Assembly: GCA_035378845.1 (NCBI GenBank)
Contig: DAOSUP010000014.1
Span: forward strand, 1 to 38,313
Length of the DNA stretch: 38,313 bases
Source of the DNA: JAKOUL01 sp035378845
GTDB taxonomy: Bacteria > Dictyoglomota > Dictyoglomia > Dictyoglomales > Dictyoglomaceae
Direction of reading: 5' to 3'
Positions 1-7,000 of this stretch are shown one piece after another (within the stretch, counting starts at the first letter, position 1; the number at the start of each line of letters is the position of its first letter). Both the position numbers and the translations under genes were made by a program. Under the pieces are notes generated by a model, which did no database searches, was not told the DNA's origin, and was given only the letters and a program-made list of their open reading frames with translations.

Positions 1-157
1 GCTGAAAGCATCTAAGTGCGAAGCTCACCCCAAGATAAGGTTTCCCATGGGAGTAGAATCCCAGTAAGGCACCTTCGAGAAGAGGAGGTAGATAGGCTGG
101 AGGTAGGAGCTCAGTAATGAGTGAAGCCGACCAGTACTAATATGCCGAGGCTTTGGC
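1..157 (+). rRNA. rrl: 23S ribosomal RNA, 3' end (partial)
   Basis: This is the last part of 23S rRNA; the gene begins outside the window. The stretch contains the conserved domain VI 3' sequences, including the 'gaccagtactaat' segment that matches the universal 'ACCGGTACTAAT' block close to the 3' terminus, followed by 'gaggctt'. The exact mature end is an estimate placed a few bases after 'gaggctt' by analogy with other bacteria. The 5S gene follows about 55 bases later on the same strand with no tRNA between. Confidence 0.95.
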
Positions 158-211
158 GCCTGGCTGGTTACGGTATAGTCTTTTTCCATAGAGGAGTTAT
201 AGAGAGTAGGG

Positions 212-335
212 AGCTACTGGTGATAAGAGCGAAGGGGAAACGCCCGTAACCATTCCGAACACGGAAGCTAAGCCCTTCAGCGCTGATGGTACTGCTCTGG
301 TAGCGGAGTGGGAGAGTAGGTCATTGCCAGTGAGC
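212..335 (+). rRNA. rrf: 5S ribosomal RNA
   Basis: The core 'ccgaacacggaagctaag' and 'gagagtagg' motifs are diagnostic of bacterial 5S rRNA. The terminal helix pairs 'actgg' near 216 with 'ccagt' near 331. Pairing extends outward without a break (agggagct at 208-215 with agctccct at 333-340), so the precursor has an unusually long closing stem. It is followed at once by 'atttttaaaggga', so the 5S fold plus T-run may act as the operon's terminator. Mature ends are uncertain by several bases. Confidence 0.95.
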
Positions 336-367
336 TCCCTATTTTTAAAGGGAATATGTTAATAAAC

Positions 368-396
368 TTGACAAAAATTTTATATAGGTCTATTAT
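368..396 (+). promoter_or_regulatory. Strong sigma-70-type promoter after the rRNA operon
   Basis: TTGACA at 368-373 is a perfect -35 box. It is followed by a 17-bp spacer and TATTAT at 391-396 (5 of 6 to consensus). Transcription would start near 402-404. This is the best promoter match I found in the window. It points into the C-rich hairpin and then the TlpA-like gene. Confidence 0.8.
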
Positions 397-402
397 TATT
401 AT

Positions 403-493
403 CGATGGTATGTACAGTGTTAAGGAAACTTCCAGGTAAGGATCCCCTTCCCCCCTCACCCCCATCACCCCCTACCTTGCCTGGAAGTTTTTA
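403..493 (+). ncRNA. Candidate small RNA or leader: 16-bp hairpin with C-rich loop and U-tail
   Basis: Bases 426-441 pair with 475-490 over 16 positions with one G-U pair, and the 3' arm runs into TTTTT (488-492). This has the form of an intrinsic terminator. The 33-base loop (442-474) is almost all pyrimidine, with C runs at 444-447, 450-455, 459-463 and 468-472 separated by 2-4 bases. The promoter at 368-396 would start a transcript of about 90 bases ending here. It is either a free small RNA or a terminating leader for the thioredoxin gene that starts at 524. The C runs could pair with purine-rich Shine-Dalgarno sites, but no target is shown. No known RNA family is recognised. Confidence 0.6.
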
Positions 494-523
494 TATTAAT
501 AGAGACTAAGGGGAGGCGAAAGA

Positions 524-1021
524 ATGAAGAAAATATTTAATATTATTTTTATTTCTGTTTTTGTACTCTTAATTTCTATAAGCTTTTCCCAAGAAAAGAT
601 AGTGGAAAATTCAAAGGCTATAAATTTTTCTCTCCCTGATTTAAAAGGTAAGAAATATACTTTGTCGGATTTTAAAGGAAATGTTATACTTCTAAACTTT
701 TGGGCAACTTGGTGTCCTCCTTGTAGATATGAGATTCCAATCCTTGAAAAAATTTATAATAAGTATAAAAACAAGAGTTTTAAAATTATAGCAGTATCTC
801 TTGATAGTGACTCAAACTCCTTATCTAATTTTCTAAAGACCAATAAAATAAGTTTTTTAGTACTTTCTGATAAAAAAGGAGAACTTGGATATAAATATCA
901 AGTCCTTGCTATTCCCACATCTTTTCTTATTGATAAAGAATTTATAGTAAGGAAAATATATATAGGAGCTATTTCTGAAAAAGATTTTACAAAGGAATTG
1001 GAAAAATGGTTAAAAAAATAA
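524..1021 (+). CDS. TlpA/ResA-like thioredoxin-fold protein (membrane-anchored or exported)
   Basis: This 165-aa protein is probably an extracytoplasmic thiol-disulfide oxidoreductase of the TlpA/ResA/AhpC-TSA group. Residues 1-22 form a hydrophobic signal peptide or signal anchor without a lipobox Cys. The redox motif is WCPPC (Cys64, Cys67) after 'LLNFWAT', and the cis-proline is Pro131 in 'AIPTSF'. Length and order match single-domain TlpA proteins. The start is supported by 'aaggggagg' 7-8 bases upstream. It overlaps by 16 bases a small CXXC membrane protein, so the two are probably translated together and may exchange electrons. The natural substrate (cytochrome c maturation, or general envelope thiols) cannot be told from sequence. 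Confidence 0.92.
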   Translation: MKKIFNIIFISVFVLLISISFSQEKIVENSKAINFSLPDLKGKKYTLSDFKGNVILLNFWATWCPPCRYEIPILEKIYNKYKNKSFKIIAVSLDSDSNSLSNFLKTNKISFLVLSDKKGELGYKYQVLAIPTSFLIDKEFIVRKIYIGAISEKDFTKELEKWLKK

Positions 1022-1143
1022 TAAGAGGGATTTTGATTCTTATCTTTTTGATATTTACTATTCATGGATTTATGCAGGAAGAATATATAGAAGTATTCAA
1101 AAATGCGGCACTTCTTTGTCTTTCTTGCATAGGGATTCAATAA
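1006..1143 (+). CDS. 45-aa CXXC-motif membrane microprotein (CD1871A-like)
   Basis: This short frame begins at ATG 1006 inside the end of the thioredoxin gene and stops at 1143. It has a basic N-terminus (MVKKIIRG), one hydrophobic segment (about residues 8-22), a charged middle (QEEYIEVFKNA) and a C-terminal CLSC followed by IGIQ. The layout of one TM helix and a terminal 'C-x-x-C-I-G-I' matches what I recall of the clostridial CD1871A-type CXXC proteins, which occur beside thioredoxin-like and ferredoxin-like genes. Its overlap with a WCPPC protein supports a joint redox role. It is too short for most gene callers. Family membership is from memory and unsearched. Confidence 0.75.
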   Translation: MVKKIIRGILILIFLIFTIHGFMQEEYIEVFKNAALLCLSCIGIQ

Positions 1144-1145
1144 TA

Positions 1146-1703
1146 TTATTTTAGCTTAATAACTTTTTTCTCGGTAATTATTATATCTACTTTTTTATCG
1201 TGCTCCTCTACACATAGAGAATCTAAAAGAAGGTCATTGAATACAAGTCCAATTTTTATTCCTTTTTTTACATCGTTCAAAAACCTATCATAGTATCCTT
1301 TTCCATATCCTATTCTATATCCCGAATAGTTAAAGGCTATTCCAGGAACAATAATTAGATCAAATTCATCTATACTTATATTTGACGGTTCTTTAGGTTC
1401 CAAAATTCCATAAGCTCCATAAATTAAATCATTAAAAGAAAATATTTCTCCAAATGTCAAATTTTCTCCTTTAGTAATGGGGCAGAAAACTCTTTTACCT
1501 TCTAATAAGGCATGATAAATAATAAATCTTGTATCTACCTCTTCCTCTAATGAAACGTAGGTATTAATTATTTTAGCATTCTTCCATTCGTTCAGATTTC
1601 TTAGCTTCTCAAAAATTTCATGAGATTTTATCTCTTTATCTGTTATCCTTTCTCTTTTTTTTAGTAGATCTTTCCTTAGATCTTTCTTATCCAAAAATTT
1701 CAC
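1146..1703 (-). CDS. 5-formyltetrahydrofolate cyclo-ligase
   Basis: This 185-aa cytoplasmic enzyme converts 5-formyl-THF to 5,10-methenyl-THF with ATP, returning the storage folate to the active pool. Family hallmarks are a basic N-terminal helix rich in K/R, 'LEPKEP' at 101-106 and the ATP/folate-binding signature GYGKGYYDR at 132-140. Length is typical of the 5-FTHF cyclo-ligase (MTHFS/YgfA) family. It is transcribed away from the ECF transporter gene across a 133-base divergent region that contains a dyad. Its stop lies 2 bases from the stop of the CXXC microprotein, with no room for a terminator. Confidence 0.93.
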   Translation of the reverse strand: MKFLDKKDLRKDLLKKRERITDKEIKSHEIFEKLRNLNEWKNAKIINTYVSLEEEVDTRFIIYHALLEGKRVFCPITKGENLTFGEIFSFNDLIYGAYGILEPKEPSNISIDEFDLIIVPGIAFNYSGYRIGYGKGYYDRFLNDVKKGIKIGLVFNDLLLDSLCVEEHDKKVDIIITEKKVIKLK

Positions 1704-1746
1704 CGCCTTTTCAAAAGAATATTTATAGATTATAATATACCAAAGT

Positions 1747-1769
1747 CTGTAGATCTTTAAAGATCACAG
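1747..1769. promoter_or_regulatory. Dyad symmetry in the divergent promoter region
   Basis: CTGT(A)GATCTTT at 1747-1758 is followed directly by AAAGATCACAG at 1759-1769. This gives a perfect 14-bp palindrome with 4-bp arms that match after one bulged A. It lies between the folate cyclo-ligase and transporter genes. Minus-strand -10-like TATATT/TATAAT sequences lie at about 1725-1740, and the palindrome's TTTAAA sits at roughly a -35 distance from them. It could be an operator for either gene. No regulator is identified. Confidence 0.4.
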
Positions 1770-1800
1770 AACTTAATAAATCTATGTATAAGCTTTAAAA

Positions 1801-1821
1801 CGGCATCCCATGTGGGAGCCG
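1801..1821 (+). promoter_or_regulatory. GC-rich hairpin abutting the ribosome binding site
   Basis: CGGC(A)TCCC pairs with GGGAGCCG around the loop ATGT, giving 8 pairs with one bulged A. The 3' arm ends exactly where the Shine-Dalgarno GGAAGGAGG (1821-1829) begins. In such AT-rich surroundings this is conspicuous and could control access of ribosomes to the transporter mRNA. I do not recognise a known riboswitch class. Confidence 0.4.
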
Positions 1822-1836
1822 GAAGGAGGTTATAAA

Positions 1837-2574
1837 ATGTTAAAGACCCAAGATACCAAACACCTTGCTATTGCTTCTTTATTCCTTGCCTTAACCTTAG
1901 TTTTAGGTTTTACTCAAGTAGGCTTCCTACCGCTTCCAACTCCAGCTGGAGCAGCTACTATAATGCATATTCCTGTTATTCTTTCTGGTATTCTTTTTGG
2001 TACAGGTTTTGGAGCCTTAACAGGATTTGCTTTTGGCATTATTACTTTAATCTTTTTCTCTCATATTGCTCCTTTCTGGGTATTAATTCCTGCACGTCCT
2101 CTTATTGGAATTGTAGCAAGCTTAGCTTACAGATCAATTTATAAATATTTGAGTTCAAATAAGAAAGTAAAATTTATATTTTCTCTTTTAATATCCATCT
2201 TCATTTTTTGTTTTGTATTTTTAAGTGGTACCTATATTTTAACAGAATGGTTTTCAGAAAAGTTTATCACATATCCTATTGAATACAGTTTTCTGGTTTC
2301 CTTGATTGCTTTTCTTATTTCACTCCCACTATTTATTGTATTAAGAGAAAAGGAAGCTGAGATAGCAGCAATGTCCATTGCCTCTTTTCTGGGAAGTTTA
2401 ACAAACACTATTGGAACCTTAGGGCTTGCTGCCTTATTTGGAATTTACCCAGTTGAAGTATCTATTTCTACAGGAATAATACAGGGAGTACCAGAAGCAA
2501 TTTTAGCTGTAATTATATGTCCCCCGGTTGCATTGGCAATCAAGAATTTTCTTAAGAAGGAGGAGAGAGCTTGA
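1837..2574 (+). CDS. ECF transporter S component, probably for pantothenate (PanT-like)
   Basis: This integral membrane protein of about 245 aa is the substrate-binding S component that works with a shared energy-coupling module (EcfA/A'/T, not in this window). Five to six hydrophobic segments are visible. The 'TIMHIPVILSGILFG' region near residue 41 and the following Gly-rich helix resemble the COG4684 group. The start is set at ATG 1837 because GGAAGGAGG lies 7 bases upstream; an earlier in-frame ATG at 1810 lies inside the hairpin and lacks a binding site. The next gene, coaX, overlaps its stop, which favours pantothenate as substrate. Folate is an alternative because the folate cyclo-ligase is divergent. 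Confidence 0.8.
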   Translation: MLKTQDTKHLAIASLFLALTLVLGFTQVGFLPLPTPAGAATIMHIPVILSGILFGTGFGALTGFAFGIITLIFFSHIAPFWVLIPARPLIGIVASLAYRSIYKYLSSNKKVKFIFSLLISIFIFCFVFLSGTYILTEWFSEKFITYPIEYSFLVSLIAFLISLPLFIVLREKEAEIAAMSIASFLGSLTNTIGTLGLAALFGIYPVEVSISTGIIQGVPEAILAVIICPPVALAIKNFLKKEERA

Positions 2575-3338
2575 TCCTAACCATTGACGTTGGAAATTCT
2601 AATATAGATATGGCCTTTTTTAATAAGGATAAAATTCTATCTCATTATGAATTTGAGACCAAGAAATATTCTACAAGTTATGAATACGCTATGATATTAG
2701 AATGGGTTTTGAAACGTGAAAAATTAAATGAGAAGAAAGTTGAAGGAGTTGCACTTTCTTCAGTAGTACCCACTTTAATTTCGGTATTTATTGATGCTAT
2801 TATTTATGTTTTTGGTAAACCTCCTTTTGTTATTGAACCAGGAATAAAAACGGAGATCTCTATTGAGACAGAAAATCCAAGAGAAGTGGGCTCTGATTTG
2901 ATATGTAATGTAGTTGCATTATTAGAAGAATATGGAAGATGTGGAATAGCAGTAGATTTTGGTACTGCAACTACATTTTCTGCTGTAAAGGGGAAAAAAT
3001 TTTTAGGAGTAGCAATTGCTCCAGGGGTAGGTACTGCTTCTTATGCCTTATTTGAAAAAGCTTCAAGACTTCCTCAGGTAGATATAAAAGCACCAGATAG
3101 CTCCTTAGGGAAAAATACTATTTCTGCTATTCAAGCAGGTATAATATACGGATTTGCAGGTCTTGTAGATGGAATTATAGAAAAACAAATTGCCGAATTG
3201 AAAGCAAAGGCGATATTAGTAAGCACAGGTGGTTGGGCTAAAAGAATTGTTCCCTATACTAAGTATTTAAAGTCTGATAATATTGATCCATTTCTAACTC
3301 TTAAAGGACTTTTTTATCTTTATAAAAAGAATACATAG
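2571..3338 (+). CDS. coaX: Type III pantothenate kinase
   Basis: CoaX catalyses the first step of coenzyme A synthesis, ATP-dependent phosphorylation of pantothenate, in the cytoplasm. The ASKHA-fold phosphate motif TIDVGNSN is at residues 4-11, the pantothenate-site GSDL at 107-110 (catalytic Asp109), and DFGTATT at 129-135. Length (255 aa) is normal for the family. Translation begins at a TTG that overlaps the TGA stop of the transporter gene (TTGA), with GGAGGAGAG just upstream. This is tight translational coupling of uptake to trapping by phosphorylation. Confidence 0.96.
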   Translation: MILTIDVGNSNIDMAFFNKDKILSHYEFETKKYSTSYEYAMILEWVLKREKLNEKKVEGVALSSVVPTLISVFIDAIIYVFGKPPFVIEPGIKTEISIETENPREVGSDLICNVVALLEEYGRCGIAVDFGTATTFSAVKGKKFLGVAIAPGVGTASYALFEKASRLPQVDIKAPDSSLGKNTISAIQAGIIYGFAGLVDGIIEKQIAELKAKAILVSTGGWAKRIVPYTKYLKSDNIDPFLTLKGLFYLYKKNT

Positions 3339-3353
3339 ATGATGAGTCTTATA

Positions 3354-3382
3354 TTCTTAACAAGATTTTAAAGTGGTATAAT
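3354..3382 (+). promoter_or_regulatory. Probable promoter of the FecR/cyclase operon
   Basis: A perfect TATAAT at 3377-3382 lies 17 bp after a weak -35 (TTCTTA, 3354-3359). A TTAACA at 3357-3362 would give a 14-bp spacer. The start of transcription would be about 3389, leaving a leader of roughly 23 bases before ATG 3412, with GAGGTGGAG as the ribosome binding site. Confidence 0.55.
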
Positions 3383-3411
3383 AATACAAAATATCACTTA
3401 GAGGTGGAGAG

Positions 3412-5217
3412 ATGAAAAGGGGAACTTCATGTCTTATTTTTTTTCTTTTAATTTTTTCTATGCTTATTTCTCCAATAATAGCGCAAACTCAAAAAGAAAG
3501 AGTTGCAGTAATCACATACATGAAAGGTAATGTGTATATAAGGAAAGCAAATTCGGAAGTTTGGATTGTAGCAAAAACTAATATGGGTCTTTCTTCAGGA
3601 GATAAGATATGGGTACAACAGAACTCCCAAGCTACATTAGTATTTTCAGACAAATCTACATTAAAGCTTGCTGCTAATACTCAATTAGATATACTTAAAT
3701 TGGATTATGACAAAGAGACTCAAAAAGAAGTTTCTATTTTTAAATTACTTCTTGGAAAAGTATGGGCTACCGTAGAAAAACTACTTTCTCAAGGGGAGAA
3801 AATTGAGGTTCAAACACCTACTGCTATTGCAGGAGTAAGAGGTACTGAATGGATACAAGAAGTTTCAGAAGATGGTACTACTCGTGTAAGAACCTTAAAA
3901 GGTATAGTGTCATTATCTGCTCAAGAGATAGCTGTAGATGTCCCAGAAGGAATGCAAAGTATTGTCAAACCTGGTAATCCTCCTGAAGCTCCATCTCCTG
4001 CTCCTTCTGAAGAAAAATTTGAAGAAGAATTCAATCCTGAAGAGATGGTGCCTTCTAAAGAGGAGAAAGAATCTAAAGAGACTGAGACTGCAGCTCCACA
4101 GGAAACTGTACATCCACAAGAAAAGATTAAAGAAACTAATCTTTCTTTTAAAAATGAGGCAGAATATGGATTGTATAAGAAAGATGATTTAATGCTTGCT
4201 AAAATATCTTTTTGTCCAGAACTCTCTTTTGGAGCCATTAAATTGGGGTTAGACTTATCTCTATATACTAATGGTGAAGATTTAAGCTACATAGAAGGAA
4301 GAGTAAAATATGGAGAACTTAACTTACCATGGTTAGGAGTGAGATATGGGATTATTGATGATTTTGATTTAGGATACTGGCTTGTAGCGAACCGATATTC
4401 AACTAATCAAATGAATGGTTTCATATTAAGGTTGGAAGATCCTGAAATAGGTGGGATACTTACTCTTATACCATCTCCTTTTAATAGGGAGGAAAATATA
4501 AATACTACTTATGCCTTAAGATTATTTTATAAACCTTTAAGAAAACTTGAAATTGGGCTTAACACAATGGCAGACTTAGATGCTGATCCAAATAAAAAAC
4601 AAATTATCTTAGGAGTAGATGCTGGATACTCCTTGACGAAAAATGTAATTACATATCTATCTTTTGCACAAAGAATTATGCATGATGGAATAGGATTAGA
4701 GGATAGTAGAGTAGCTTCGGAAAATGGAGTAGTTTTAGGTACTCAGATAGATATTCCAATTCTAAATACTGTTATAGAATTACAGGGAAGAAGTTTTTCA
4801 GATAACTTTACTCCAGGATATTTTGATGCCTATTATGAAAGGGACAAGTCTCGTGATAAATTACCACCTTTGGCTGAAACAACTGGAAGAATAAATGGGG
4901 TATTATTCGGGATTAGTACCAACATTTTAGGGATTGCAGAACTAAATATTACATATGAGTCCTATCAAAATATAGCACCTTCTCTATATGGGAATCTTGC
5001 ATTGAGCTTAGGAGAAAGAATCAATGCTACTTTGGAATATCAACAAGTTAACATCTCTTCGCCATTTATGCTGATAAATCCTAATTCAAAATTATCATTA
5101 AATGTTGATTATCCTATAGCTCAAAATGTAGATGCCATATTGACAATTATAAGAACCTTTGATACTAATGGAACACCTACAGACATATATCTCTTATCTA
5201 CAAAAATATATTTATAG
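3412..5217 (+). CDS. Exported FecR-domain protein with C-terminal beta-barrel-like region
   Basis: The protein has 601 residues. A signal peptide occupies about 1-25 (cut near IIAQ/TQ). Residues about 30-175 form a FecR-like domain: 'GLSSGDKIWVQQ', 'DKSTLKLAANTQLDI', 'GKVWATVEKL' and 'TPTAIAGVRGTEW' fit the FecR core. Residues about 190-241 are a Pro/Glu/Lys-rich linker. From about 245 to the end, short alternating beta strands and a C-terminal 'LLSTKIYL' suggest an outer-envelope barrel. FecR domains pass envelope signals, but no FecI sigma factor is here. The following gene, a CHASE2 adenylate cyclase, starts inside its 3' end, so the partner is probably the cyclase. The barrel assignment is inferred from strand periodicity only. 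Confidence 0.82.
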   Translation: MKRGTSCLIFFLLIFSMLISPIIAQTQKERVAVITYMKGNVYIRKANSEVWIVAKTNMGLSSGDKIWVQQNSQATLVFSDKSTLKLAANTQLDILKLDYDKETQKEVSIFKLLLGKVWATVEKLLSQGEKIEVQTPTAIAGVRGTEWIQEVSEDGTTRVRTLKGIVSLSAQEIAVDVPEGMQSIVKPGNPPEAPSPAPSEEKFEEEFNPEEMVPSKEEKESKETETAAPQETVHPQEKIKETNLSFKNEAEYGLYKKDDLMLAKISFCPELSFGAIKLGLDLSLYTNGEDLSYIEGRVKYGELNLPWLGVRYGIIDDFDLGYWLVANRYSTNQMNGFILRLEDPEIGGILTLIPSPFNREENINTTYALRLFYKPLRKLEIGLNTMADLDADPNKKQIILGVDAGYSLTKNVITYLSFAQRIMHDGIGLEDSRVASENGVVLGTQIDIPILNTVIELQGRSFSDNFTPGYFDAYYERDKSRDKLPPLAETTGRINGVLFGISTNILGIAELNITYESYQNIAPSLYGNLALSLGERINATLEYQQVNISSPFMLINPNSKLSLNVDYPIAQNVDAILTIIRTFDTNGTPTDIYLLSTKIYL

Positions 5218-7000
5218 AAATAATGAGATAATTAGATCCTTAATTATTGGAATACTTTTAGTATTAATTTTCTCAAACATACCATGGTTGTATAATTTAG
5301 AGCTTAGTTCTATAAATCTTCGCTTTGCTATGAGGGGGGAGCGAGAGACTAGAGATTTTATTGTAATAATAGGTATAGATGATACTTCCATAGAAGAATT
5401 AGGAAATTTTCCTTGGAGAAGAGCAGTTTATGTAGATCTTGTAAATAAATTAAAAGACTATCCAAAAGTTATTGCATTTGATATCTACTTTGATGTTAAA
5501 ACTACACCAGAGGATGATAAGAAATTTGCTGAGTTACTCAAGCAAAAAACAAATATTATACTTTCAAGTTTTTATATATCTTTTAATGATCCAAGATATG
5601 GTTCTATAAAAAGACTGTTTGTACCATTAGATATTTTTACCCCAAATTCTTCTGTAGGCTTAGTAAATCCTATATACGATAATGATGGTTTTATAAGAAG
5701 ATTTTCTCTAAAAACAAAAATATTTGATAAAGAGTGGGTATCACTTCCCCTTCTCACTGTATCTCAGTATTTATCAATATCTCCTGAAGCCTATTTAGAA
5801 AAGATGAATATTCCTCAAGACAATCAAAACAATGTTTTTATAAATTATAGAGGAGGAGCTTATAAATATCCTATTTATTCTTTTGTGGATGTCCTAAAAG
5901 GAGATATTGATGCTAAGTTATTTAAAGATAAAATCGTATTAATTGGAGCTATATCTGAAGCACTTCATGATACTCATTTTACCCCATTTTATGGATATAT
6001 AAGGAATAGAGCTACAGTAAAATTAGGGAAAATGCCAGGAGTGGAAATTCATGCTAATAGTATAGAAACTCTTCTTAGCCAAGATTTTATTATACCTCTT
6101 AATGAAGGTTTTCCTTTAACTTTATTTAGTTTTGTAATAAGTTTGGTTCCACCGATTATACTGAGAAGTCTAAAAGGAATTCCAAAATTTTTACTGATTA
6201 TCTTAATTGTTATTATATATTTAGGATTAGGAATCTTACTTTTTGCTAAATTTAACATAATTATTCCGTATGTAATTCCTATTGTTATTCTTATGACATC
6301 TTATATTATTTATCTTTTATATGAATTTGTTAAAGAAGAAAGAGAAAAAAGAGTCATCAAAAATCTCTTCCAGAGGTTTGTTTCTCCTCAAGTAGTGGAT
6401 ATTATCCTCCAGAGTCCTGGATATAATGTTTTAGAATTGAAGAGGCAATACATCAGTGTTATGTTTGCAGATATAAGAAATTTTACATACTATTCAGATA
6501 TAATGTCTCCTGAGGAAATAATAAAGATATTAAATGAGTTCTTTAACTCTGCCATAGAAATTATATTTAAGTATAATGGGACAGTAGATAAATTCTTAGG
6601 AGATTCTGTAATGGCACTATTTGGAGCTCCGCTTATATCAGATAATACACCTGAAAATGCGGTAAATACTGCCTTAGAAATACAGGAGGTTATAAAATCT
6701 TTACATAAGAAGTGGCAAACTGAAAATTATCCCTTATTTGAGGTTGGTATAGGTATAGCCTCTGGTGAAGCCTTGGTAGGAGCTGTAGGTCCTAAACAAA
6801 AAGTAGAATATACGGCAATTGGAAGCACAGTAAATCTTTCTTCGCGTCTTGAAGGATTAGCTAAAGGAGGAGAGATATTAATATGTGAAAATACTTATGA
6901 AAAGATTAAAAATGAGTTTATAGCAGAAGATTTAGGACTCTTCAGTATAAAAGGTAAAGAAAAAGCTGTAAAAGTTTATAAAGTACTTGGAAGAATATGA
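5168..7000 (+). CDS. CHASE2 sensor / class III adenylate cyclase
   Basis: This is a membrane receptor of about 610 aa that makes cAMP. It has an N-terminal TM helix (about 22-40), an extracytoplasmic CHASE2 domain (about 45-300, with 'GIDDTSIEELG' and 'FPWRRAVY'), three TM helices (about 315-388), a short coiled linker, and a cyclase domain from about 425. Metal-binding Asp435 (FADIRNFT) and Asp479 (FLGDSVMA), Lys475 and Thr549 for adenine choice, and transition-state Asn556 and Arg560 are all present. The Lys/Thr pair marks class IIIb. It looks catalytically intact. The start is uncertain: ATG 5168 or TTG 5159, both overlapping the fecR-like gene by about 50 bases without a clear Shine-Dalgarno, which implies coupling. 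Confidence 0.93.
   Translation: MEHLQTYISYLQKYIYRNNEIIRSLIIGILLVLIFSNIPWLYNLELSSINLRFAMRGERETRDFIVIIGIDDTSIEELGNFPWRRAVYVDLVNKLKDYPKVIAFDIYFDVKTTPEDDKKFAELLKQKTNIILSSFYISFNDPRYGSIKRLFVPLDIFTPNSSVGLVNPIYDNDGFIRRFSLKTKIFDKEWVSLPLLTVSQYLSISPEAYLEKMNIPQDNQNNVFINYRGGAYKYPIYSFVDVLKGDIDAKLFKDKIVLIGAISEALHDTHFTPFYGYIRNRATVKLGKMPGVEIHANSIETLLSQDFIIPLNEGFPLTLFSFVISLVPPIILRSLKGIPKFLLIILIVIIYLGLGILLFAKFNIIIPYVIPIVILMTSYIIYLLYEFVKEEREKRVIKNLFQRFVSPQVVDIILQSPGYNVLELKRQYISVMFADIRNFTYYSDIMSPEEIIKILNEFFNSAIEIIFKYNGTVDKFLGDSVMALFGAPLISDNTPENAVNTALEIQEVIKSLHKKWQTENYPLFEVGIGIASGEALVGAVGPKQKVEYTAIGSTVNLSSRLEGLAKGGEILICENTYEKIKNEFIAEDLGLFSIKGKEKAVKVYKVLGRI

Noticed and set aside
158..211. tRNA gene in the 23S-5S spacer
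   Set aside because: Only about 55 bases are available and no cloverleaf is visible.
277..468. 63-codon open frame on the minus strand
   Set aside because: It lies across the 5S rRNA, the promoter and the C-rich hairpin, has no binding site, and its Pro/Gly composition is an artefact of the C runs.
1704..1836. Tetrahydrofolate riboswitch before the ECF transporter gene
   Set aside because: The divergent folate enzyme made this worth considering, but the conserved long core of known THF riboswitches is not visible, and coaX downstream points to pantothenate.
3913..4238. Several overlapping frames on both strands inside the FecR-like gene
   Set aside because: They arise from the repetitive Glu/Lys/Pro codons of the linker; none has a ribosome binding site or family resemblance.
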